64,000 nucleotides of DNA from Corylus avellana (Eukaryota > Streptophyta > Magnoliopsida > Fagales > Betulaceae): assembly GCF_901000735.1 (NCBI RefSeq), contig NC_081549.1, forward strand, positions 6,563,416-6,627,415, given 5' to 3'. Below, piece after piece: positions 49,844 to 61,200 of this stretch (the stretch's first letter is position 1; each line of letters opens with the position of its first letter). The notes under the pieces are model-generated. The model searched no databases and was not told the origin of the DNA. It worked only from the letters and a program-made list of their open reading frames with translations. The translations under genes were made by a program, and so were the position numbers.

Positions 49844-52228
49844 TTAGTTCAATGCATAATGAACTCGTTCGAGGAGTTGCACCACCTGATTTACAGGGAT
49901 AGGTGAAGGTAAATGTGGTTTCGAGGTTGATTTTGCAGTCTCCAATGAAGCAGGAGGTACTGACAATATGTCCTCTTGCTGCAAACTTGTAAGCTCCAAG
50001 AACTGAGTCAGCATGTCACCATCAAGTATTTGAGGTACCCCAACCTGTCGGTCAATTAGAAGAAGTACAATAAAAGGCAATGACATTAATAGAAGAACAA
50101 TGACATTAAGCCACTATAATACTTCAGACTCATTCAAATCTCTTTCAAGCTAGGTAAGATTACCATTTTACCACACCTTACGAAAAGCTAACAAGAAGCT
50201 GAGCCTCAACAACTGGGTGTGGCATGGGACGAACAATAACACACATAAATTGACAATACATGATTGACCAGAAAATCTATACTCTCCACGGTGCAGGTAA
50301 AAGTCATAGGAGAAAAAGGATGCAAGGGAAATGATAAACAAAGATTCCACATCCATTTATTGAAAGAAGAAGAAAAAAGGTGGCCCTAAACTGATAAGGT
50401 ACAACCAGATGGTTCTGAGATCATCCAATCTCATAGGACCATTCTGCCGTCAGATTTCAATCCTTTGTTGCTATCAGTGCTTCCCAGAGGTAACATTAAA
50501 ATTAGTTTCAACTTTTCTTACCGGGTTTTCGCGGCTACGGAAGTCATTATGATCATTTCCTAGAACTGGAGCAGTCAATGGATGAACCACAAGTCTAGCT
50601 TGGACTGCTTCTAAGAGCTCATGTTCTTCCCTACATAAACATGACAATTGAAAAGATAATATTCGAAGCCAGACTTCACTATCAAACACAAAAGGCAATA
50701 AGGTGCAGCATCAAAATGTTAACACACTCCTAAATGTAACACTAAGAATTTTAGGTTATAAGAATTAGGATCATATGCAAGTCAGCACTGCTACCTTCTT
50801 TTTCTTTTGCTCGATCTGTAACTAATAAGTCCTATATCACATATTTGCAACAGATAATAGGGATCTTGAAATGTTTTGACTGAGCCCAAGGCCCAAGAGC
50901 AAATACCTAATGAGCATTGGATGATAAATTTCGTGAGGTAGTTAGTCAGTTTCTGAAAACTGCTACCCCATGCAATGCCACCCAGTGAAATTGTATCTCT
51001 GACAAAATTTAAGAGATAGTAGGCGTAAAACAGAAATTAGATGATGTTATGAGGCAATGGACTTAAGACAGAAGAGTTGGGATTCCTCGGCCCTAGAATT
51101 TATCTGATTCAAAATGCTTCCCTCAATAGATGATATGGCCAGGCAAGGAGAGAGAATAGCTCACTGAAGCTTGATGCTTCAAACAACCCAAAGCTGTTGT
51201 CACTCATGGAATAGGCCTAATGAAAACTACAGTCACTTTGTGGTCCTTTTTTATAAATAAAATATTTTAAATCTTCAAGGATCAGCTCTACCAAAAGAAA
51301 GTCACAAAATGAGAAAAAGTTTATATGTTAATGGTGTTTTCTATCAAAAGAGATTGCAAGGGGTCCTCCAAAAGTCTAGCTTTATCGTTGTTGGATCCAA
51401 TCCTCTCTTGGTATGATGCATGGTATTCCTTGGTGTTTATTTGCATTTGTATTAATTCAATATCATTTACACAAGAAAAAGAAATCTTGATGGACAGCAT
51501 GCCACCACCATCAATAAGCCACCAATATCCATATACTATAAAAAGAAGAAAAGAAAAAAAGAAACTAGATTTGCTGAGAAAATCATACCTTGATATGGGA
51601 ATAAAGATTATAATGCTTCCTAATAGTGTACCGGCGATGATTGAGTTGTGTGACAAGTCAATACCATTCAGCATGTCATCAGTTGGAAGTTTATATAAAT
51701 ATGACCCCTATAACAAGAAAATTAACAGAATCATTATGGGAACTACAAGAAAATAACTTCTATGAAATTATGTCTAAAAGATACCATTAGATCCAAAACC
51801 CGCTATAGAAAGAATAAAATAGCATGTTAGATATCAATAATACATATTTGTTACAGATTAGCTCGAAAGTATCCCTTTATATTATGATGATAGGGGTGAA
51901 TGGAAGGGTTAGAGCATGCATAAACCCTCAAAACTCCAAAACTCCAAACACCAGAAAATGTTTTCCAAATCATTTTCAGAGTTGCAAACAAACAGTGAAA
52001 AATAACCCCAAGGGGTTGGCCCAAGTGGTGAAGGCCTTGGTTTTGAGGGTTTGCTCCCTTCAAGGTCTAAGGTTCAACACCTCATGAGTGCAAACAATCC
52101 CTTGGGGCCACACCCTCTGGTGGAAAAGCCAATGATTTAATCAGTTCCGTGTAGAGAAACTTCTGAGGGTGCGGTGCATAGGACAGGGTTTACTTTGCAG
52201 GAGTAGGTCCGAAGGGCCCTACCTCCCG

Positions 52229-52264
<36 letters not shown>

Positions 52265-55200
52265 CCAGTTTTCTTGGAAAATAATTTCAGCCAAAAATAT
52301 TTTAGGACGAAACGGGCATCAGAAACCAGTTGCTGACAGGGGCCTGCCAAGAACCCTGGTCAAAGTCAGTTTAAATTTGTATAAATCTATGCGCCCAATA
52401 ATCCCATGCAACCAAGTAATAATATATCAGTTATCAGATGCTGCTTAATGACAATCATGTTCGACCTAATGCCCTAGTCCTTGAAATGCCTTTAGAATTG
52501 CACCAAGAACTTCTCCGAAAACTCTAATTAGCATAATATCATCTAAATATAGAAACAAAAAATTGATTTATTAAGCAAAAAATGCCAGATTACATAAAAA
52601 CAAAAGCATATGCAATATATATTGACATAAATACTACAAATATTTGGATTAGATGATAACTCTTTTACTTATAAAGTGCACAAGGGAGTACCTTCCTGAT
52701 GCTCATTGCTATGTCACCCATATAATAAGCAGAGCTTAGAGTCAAGTTGCATTCTGGACTTGCATTATCTGGGACACAGCAACAATAGTTTAAAATATTA
52801 GCAATCTTATATTTCCAGGCCACAGTACAAAAGCAACAACAGGATAAGCAAGTCAATAGCAGAATAATAATGAGGTCAACACATAATTCAGGGAAGACCA
52901 TTACTTGGTTTAAAAAAATGGCCATACTAACATTCCACACCCAGAGGAACCAAATACTCTTGGTTGCAACGCATGAATATGAATTAGGTGTGGTTATTTT
53001 CCTCTTTTCTTTTCATGAAAGAAAAGTAATCAACATGTATCATTAAAAGTGTAGCTCCTAAGTATACAAGAGGAAGCACTTAACTAGAAGGAACAAAAAG
53101 AAAAATCATCAAAGGGAAAACATAAGCAGTTGTCCAAAGATACAAAGTTTTGAAGAATAAGGACTTAATCTCCTCTAATGTCCTCTCACGGTCCTCAAAA
53201 TTTATGTCATTCTTTTTTCTACATAAACGCCATAAAAGGCACATAGGCACCATCTTCCACATATCAGCACTTTGTGTACGGTAGTCCAACAAGAAGTATA
53301 CAGGTCAACTACAAGTCTAGAACCCAAGACAATCCAAAATGATTGAAAAATGCAATCCAAATGGCATAAGCCACATCACAATGAAGAAGAAAATGGTCCA
53401 CAAACTCCTCATTCCTCTTACACATGCAGCATATGTCCACTACAATGATGTGCCACTTCCTGAGCTTATCCATAGTAAGGATTTTACCTAAAGTCACCGA
53501 CCTAGCGAAAAAAGCTGCCCTCAAAGTAGCCTTAGTTAGCCAAACACTCTTCCAAGGGAAGCGGCAACCTTCACTACAAACCAAGGAACACTAGAAGGAT
53601 CTAACCTTAAACAACCCTCTTTAGGAGGGGGCCCACCACAACTTATCTTTACTTTTTTGTCTCACTCTAACTGAATACAACAGCATGAAGAATGAGGCAA
53701 AGACATTTACCTCCCAATCATAAGCACTTCTAGTAAAGCTCATGTTTCACTGATTGGAACCACCATAAAATTCCAAGTGAGCTGCAAAAAAAGCATCATT
53801 CTCACAGGCAATACCAAATAAATTTGGAAAGGCTTCCTTGAGGGCCACATCCCCACACCACTGGTAATGCCATAATCTAATCTTAGAGCCATTTGCCACC
53901 TCAAATCTGGTGTGAAATAAAAATTTCCCCCAACCCCTCCTAATATTCTTCCATAACCCCAAACACTCCAAAAGGCTCAATAGGACACCACCCACTCTAC
54001 GAACTGCCAAATTGAGAGTTCATTGCTACTCTCTCTTATGCATATAGTACCAAAGCCATTTACCTAAGAGAGCACAATTGAACACCAACAAGTTCCGAAT
54101 TTCCCTCCTTCCCTCAGAGAGCGGCGAACAAACCTTGGACTAGCAAAGCGGGTGATATTTGAACTCTTCGCCTAACCCACCCCCATAAGAAGTCACGTTG
54201 GAGCTTTTCAATATGGTTTGCAACACTCGCATGGAGAGGACAAAGGGACAAGAAATACGTAAGCAAATTGGATTATGTGTTCTTAATAAGGGTAACCCTG
54301 CCACCCTTGGATAAGTACGTTATTTTCCAACTAGCCAATCGACGCTCCATGTTCTCAATAACATAGTCCCAAATATGCTTAGCCTTGTAGGAGGCCCCAA
54401 CAGTAGGCCCCAACATGATCATTATTTTCCACACAAACTAGTTCTGACTTAGCCAAAACCTTCAAGCCCAAAGCAGCTTCAAAGCATAGAAATAAGCAAC
54501 ACAAATGAAAAAGATGAAAAGATATGTTATCAGTGAAGGAGAAGAGCACTGAATATCATTACTAAGTGTTTTGGTTAAATTTATGATACGAAAGTGTGAC
54601 AAATATAAGAACTGTATGTTCTTCCATTTTAAACTCATGGAAAACTATTATAATCTTTTCTTTTCTTAATAAATTAATTATATGAAAGCTATAAAGAGCA
54701 GAGATGATCAACGGGGAGGACTTGTGATGAAAGTTTATATTACGTCTAGTGTTATTCGAGAAGGGAATTGGTACTGGAAAGGGGCTAGGTCTGATGACCT
54801 TGTGCAGATTCAAAGTAACTTAGCTTTGGTTAGAATGGGGATATGGAATTTGATATGGTTCCCTATGGCAATTCCAAGGCAGTCTTTTATCTTGTGGTTA
54901 GCTATTCGAAATAGCCTTACTACTGGTGAAAGGCTACTGAGCTGGGGCTTTGGAGGCAATGCACTTTGTGTGTTTTGTAGGAGCTGTATTGAAGGAAGCA
55001 ATCATCTCTTTTTTTATTGTAGCTTTTGTAGAAGAGTTTGGTTTGGAAACTTAAGAAGGTGTTTGATTGTTGATCTGCCATATAAATGGGAGGATATAGT
55101 TGAGAGAGGAGTTAAGGAATGGAAGGGTATAGGTTTGAAAGCTGATTTGATCAAATTAGTTTTGAGTGCCTCAGTTTATAATCTTTGGAGGGAGAGGAAC

Positions 55201-58200
55201 AATAAAAGGCATGGGAATCCCTTACAAACTGAGGAGAAAATCATTCAGAGAATAATTTGGGAAGTTGAAGTAGAATCATGTCCAAAGGGAATTATCTGAA
55301 AAGTAAAGATTTTTTTTTTTTTTTTTTTTGATAAGTAAGAAGTAAAGAAAATGAAGACCTGTGTTGCAGTTGGGGTCTGACGGATAGTGTGTTGGGTATT
55401 AGCTGAATGAGCTTTGGTGGAGCAGTGTTGTGCTACAAGTGCTGTCGAGTTGCTATCTGATCAGTGACCCGGTTGAAGAGTCTGTAAAGTGTTTAGCGGT
55501 TTCTATGTTTTCGCTATTTGATCATTTCCTGGTTGTTGTTAGTGTACAAGAGGTGAGTGATTGTGGATGCTGAGGTTAAAGTTTTGCTTTGGTGATTTAC
55601 AGTTCCTAGTGTTGAGGCTTGTTGCTTTGGTTGTAGTTAGCTTCCACTTGCTTTGTCAGTAGTTAGCTTCTGTTTGTTCTGATGCCTTTTCTGTAGTGTT
55701 CAGGAGGCTTGTTGTTTCCTGGAGTTTGTGGCTAAAAAATAGCTAGAGTGCTTTGTACTTCAATGTTGATATATGAAAGATTTACTCATTCATCCAAAAA
55801 AAAAAAAGTTTAAATTGCTGAAGTATTGATCTGTAAGGTAAATTTCATTAAGGGAAAATATATAGTAAGTCCATGAATCAACCCTCCAAAATTTAAAACT
55901 CCCTGATTTTTTTTATTTTTTTGATAAGTAAAAACTCCCTGATTTTTATTTTCGAAAATTTACTCCTTGGGTCAATTGAAATGACAATAAAATCCCTCTC
56001 GTCAAAATTTTTTAACAACCGTTAGGGCCATTCAAAACACACCGTTTTACCTGATTAAAATATTAATTTAATTTAAAAAATTAAATCTAAATTTTTTTTT
56101 AAAAAAATTAAAATTAAAATTTTTTTTCCAATCCCTATGGGGTGGCCGCAAGCCATCCCAGGGGTGGTTTGCCCACACCCCTAGGGTGGCTCGAGCCACC
56201 CCTTGGGTGGTTTGGCCGCCACCCTGCGCACCCGCAGCCACTCCAAGGTTGGCAAACCACCCAAGGGGTGGTTTGCGGCCACTGCCACCCCTAGCCACCC
56301 TTCAATTTTTTTTTTTAATTTTTAGATTTAATTTTTTAAATTAAATTAATAAAAAATTAATATTTTAATTAGGTAAAACGGTACGTTTTGAGTGGCCCTA
56401 ACGGTTGTTAAAAAATTTTGATGGCAGAAATTTTATTATCATTTCAATTGACCCGAGTAAATTTTTGAAAAAAAAAAAATCAGGGAGTTAAATTTTGGAG
56501 GGTTGACTGAAAGACTTATTATACATTTTCCCTTTCATTAATGGTTTCTAAGTTCGAACGTAATATTCTCCTTTTCCAAAAGCAAAAGTTGGATTTTCAC
56601 AAACTTGAATGCACTCATTCTTCAGAGAAGAGTGGCAGTTGCTGATTACAGGACATTTAATAGGAACTACTTGGCATGCATGGGGATATTCAAACCAAAG
56701 CCTTAACACATACGGCTTAATCTAAAACTTACTTTCTAAACGATCTGAAGATGACAGAACCGCAATGCTCCCTTTACGATCTGAAACAACAGCAGTGTCA
56801 ACATCCATAAGAATACAATCAGCAACTAGCCTCTGTGATGGGTCAGAATACAGATGCTCCAGTTTTTTGGAATCCTAACACACAAAAAGCAAAGTAGGCA
56901 AGTTCAGCACCATTTCAAGAATACAAGCCTTAAAGCTATAGGCAAGGAAAAACAAATAAAAGGGAAAAATTTATGCACATTAACAGATGAACCCATCCTT
57001 GTTTTGAAAAAAGGCTAATAGGAATCAAACACAAATTACATAGAGAAACTGCCTTTGCTAATTACCTCATGGTAAGAATAGAAAAGAATACCATCACGGC
57101 AATCACCAACAGCAATTCTAGTAAAATATGAAGTCAAAGATGTTATCATAAATCGTGTCCTTCCTCCAGCAAGCCTTTTCATCCTTTGAGGATTGTCACT
57201 TGGAAAACCACATACAAAAAACTGAGAAAAAGACCAACGTCTTAATCAGCAGAGGATACATACATAAACCAAACTGAGATAAGAGGACCAACATCTTAAA
57301 CAGCAAAGAGCATATGCATAAATACATAGGCTTTGCTGCTTGAAGACCAAAAGACAATTAGCAAAAATAATAATAATAACAGAAGTAAAGAAAGAAAGAG
57401 AGAAAGAAAGAATTATGCAACTTACACTATTACCGGCAGATGCCAAGAAGTAACGATCAAGATAAGGACATATTGCAAGGACCATTCCCTGCAATGTAGT
57501 TGAAAAAGCTAAGCGCAATTGCCATGCTTCAGTCTCTTCAAGTTTGACTCCATCACAGCTAGTATCATCTGGGCTGCTGCAGAGACTACTGCTTGATAGT
57601 TGTTCTGTGGCATACCCAACAACTTCACAAAATGGTGAATTTCGTTGAGAAGCTGATCCTGCCTTTGAACAGAATGTTATTGACCCACTATCTGAATTTT
57701 GCACGTGTTCAAAGCAGAGGACAATAAGACGGCCCTTGGTACTGTTAAAGAAAATTTCAGTTAAAATAACATGTATGGAACTAAATATATATGACATAAA
57801 AAGAAGGGTCAACTACATTTAACACCCCATCTAACTACCATCGATTTTGCAATGTACCCCGCCCCTCCCCCCTCTCCACAAAGAAAAAAAAAAAAATCTA
57901 CCATTGTGGTTGTAATGTCCCTTCAGCAACTCAAAATTACAAAAATACCATTGATAAGATAAAATATCACCCTTTTCTGAATTTTTAGCCTATGGGAGGG
58001 TATTTTTGTCATTATGAGCCGCGGAATGGGGACATTGCAACCCCAATGGTAGATTAGGGGGACATTGCAAATATTAAAACATTTGAAGGACATTCCAAAA
58101 ATCATGGTAGTTAGAGGAGAGTAAATGTAGTTTCCCCAAAAAACAATTATCATTTCCAAACAACTTATTCATATTCGCAGGATGCCCACCAGGACAACTA

Positions 58201-61200
58201 CATTCGTATTCAACTCTCCCACAACTACAATTTACCAATCAAGCCCTCAAATGTTAGAGCATCTCCAATAGATGCTTTAAAGGGCTCATATTAGCTATAT
58301 TTAACTAATATTAGTCCTTTTGGCTCTCCAACAGATGCTTCAAAGAAAAATATTTGCTACAATGAGTGAATATAATATTGAGGGTAATAGTTCGCTTTTT
58401 GTTTTTTATTGGTTTCTCTCTCCCTCAAAACATTGAAAAATAATATTTAAAAAAAGTAAAGAGGAATAGATAATTCATTGGAATTTTTATTGAAAAGTTA
58501 ATAGTTAAAATGAAAAAATGTGTGTTTTTGGTAGCTAAAATAGCCACTACTGCTGGAGATGCTCTTAAGCTATTGCACATTACTGTAATGGGAAAATTTT
58601 TAGCAGTTTGATATTAAACAAAACAGAGAACCCTCAAACTAAAAGTATGGCAAAGCTGGGAAAACAAAGGTATGGGGCAGATGAACACCTCTCAGCTTCA
58701 CCACTGGGCATTATGGCTGGACCGGAGGACAGACTAGTCCCAACCACCAGGACCTGTTCACTTCCAACCCTCACCAACTCCATGGATTTTGCTGTTTCTC
58801 CAAGTTCAAGTTTATAAGATGATATGACCGACCCACTAAGGGGATCCACACAACATATGTCGGATGAACACATATCATTGCTCAATTCAGTTCTCATTAC
58901 AAGTAATAGCCTGTTTTCACTATGATATAAGACCTTCCGTGGAGTGCCTCCAAGATGAAATTTCTGCACATTAAGCCTCTTACTATGCACCATCTCCACC
59001 TAGAGAATCAAATGATCAAGACCATAAATACTAGCATATGCCACACTAACTATTACCAATATATCCAAGTTTGAGAAAGGACCATAATTTAAGAGGGAAA
59101 GAAGGAAAGAAAAAGAGAAGAAACAAAAAGTCATAAATAACATGATATCCATCAGATCATCAGTAAAATAAATTTTCTTCATACAGCATCGACTGCAAAT
59201 TATTATTATTTTTTTTATAAAATTGAATGGGACCATCAGCTGATTATCGAGTCATCGACAACTTTTAGAATGCTTTAAGTTCCAGCACATAAGAATAAGC
59301 ACCTGACCAAAGTCGAATAATTTTTTTTTACCACTACACATCAGATATTACCCTTTCATGAAATGCTTGAGAGCCCAATATTCTCAAAGGAGATATATCT
59401 TGACCAAAATCAGCCAAAAAAGACGCATAAAAGAGTATCGAGCCAGTAAGAGAGAAGAACAAGTCAAAATTACTCATGATTCAGCACTCTATACACTTAA
59501 AGCCGTCATTTCAAGGCTGTTACATGTCCACACACACACAGAGGAAGAAAGAGAGAGAGAGAGAGAACAAAATTCAAATTGGGAGATCAGATACCCCAGA
59601 TTTTATCTAGGTAGAACTCTTATTTCCATAATATTAACAAGGGTTCCTTTAGCTTGCATTAATTCGACTGACTCAACCTGCTTATTCAGTTGTTGAGTAA
59701 TCCCATGAAATCATATATACACCCCGTTTTCATTTTCTTTTCTTTTTTCACTTTTTTCAAAATAGAATCAGAGATATGTAACCTATTGAGGCAGCGAGTA
59801 ATGATAAATTAATATATATCCACTTCACTTATTAGCACAAAAACCCAGTTCTGTCCCATGAAACCCAACAATAAAAATACATCCTCTTGGAATGAATAAA
59901 TAAAACTAGTATTGGTTCCTATTTCCAATATTCCCAAGCAGAAAGATTCAAAATTCAACCATCATCAATTTTATAGTATAAGACACTTTCCACACACATT
60001 ATCCACATATCCACAGTCAAAAAAAAGAGAAACCTCAATAAATGCATTTTAAAAACGAGAGAATATAACAATTCAAAAGTTCTATAAATAAAATAGGAGT
60101 AGAAACTTTAAACGAGATGAAAGTCACAGTTAACATGATATATAATGCAAAGGAAACTCGTAATATTTTCCCTATTTACTCGGTATAAAAGAAAGCATAA
60201 TTTTTCACAAGCTGAAAAGGAATAGCCTTAAAATTGAAAGCCAAACACCCACAAAATATGACTCCGTAGAAAAGAGTTCTCACCAAATGTAGACTGTTCT
60301 CTGCAACAAATAAGACTCCTTTTGGACATTCGACAGAACATACAGGGGTCACATGTGTTGAAGGTTGAAATGAGATGGATGTATAAGAGAGGCTGTGCCT
60401 TGCAGTATGCAACAACCAAGGCCTGTCACTAAGAGCAATTAAATCTGCATCAAGTGAATCACTCAGTGGAACAAGGAAAACAGGAGTAATGCCAATGCGA
60501 CGAATGGCAATCAACTGAAGATTAACAGGAAGGTCGTCTGTCTTCTGAAATAGATTAGCCTCGCACAGATGTGGGCTAAAAGAAGTTGGCACTCTAATAC
60601 CTGATAAGGCAGTATATGTATTTTCTAAAGATGAACTAAGAGATTGGTATCTGGGCAATTCTGATGAAGACACTTTGGAGGCATCAGGCCACTCAAACCG
60701 AAGCAGCATTCCGTTCCTCAAACCAGAGAGTAAATAAAGCCTATCAACTGATACAAGCCTTACATCTTGAGGAATGCAGCCACTTATAGCAGTTCCCATG
60801 GTATTTGTCAATGAAATCATCCCTGAAGCAAGGACTCGTAGGCCATTTTTTGGTGTAAAGGACAAGATTTCTACTGAAGGCCTATGTGTCCCAATAACAA
60901 TGGTTTTACCAATGTCAACTCCAACTGGAAAGGCATCCACACGGCTACTATTTACCAGATTGATGGAAGAACTTGATTGTTTTTGCTCAAAAGGTTTTTG
61001 AGGTATTGAAATGCATGATAATTCAATTTGTAGTCTCAAATGTTGCATTTCATATATTTCGTAATTATAAGCTGATAGAAATCTGATCCCAAGGATATAT
61101 AAAATGCATGGATTAGAGGTAGAAACAACAACCATATTATGTCCAACTGCCCCCAAACTTATACTAATATTGTCTGGGAACCAAGAGGTGAAAACTGGAT

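Noticed and set aside
52005..52263. tRNA gene on the plus strand
   Set aside because: Same reasoning: pol III boxes but no acceptor stem, with a long unrelated body and poly(A).
54682..55299. 205-codon host gene in the CPSF-A-like intron
   Set aside because: It encodes a zf-RVT-type segment of a LINE, is truncated at the 5' side and is followed by a poly(A) end.
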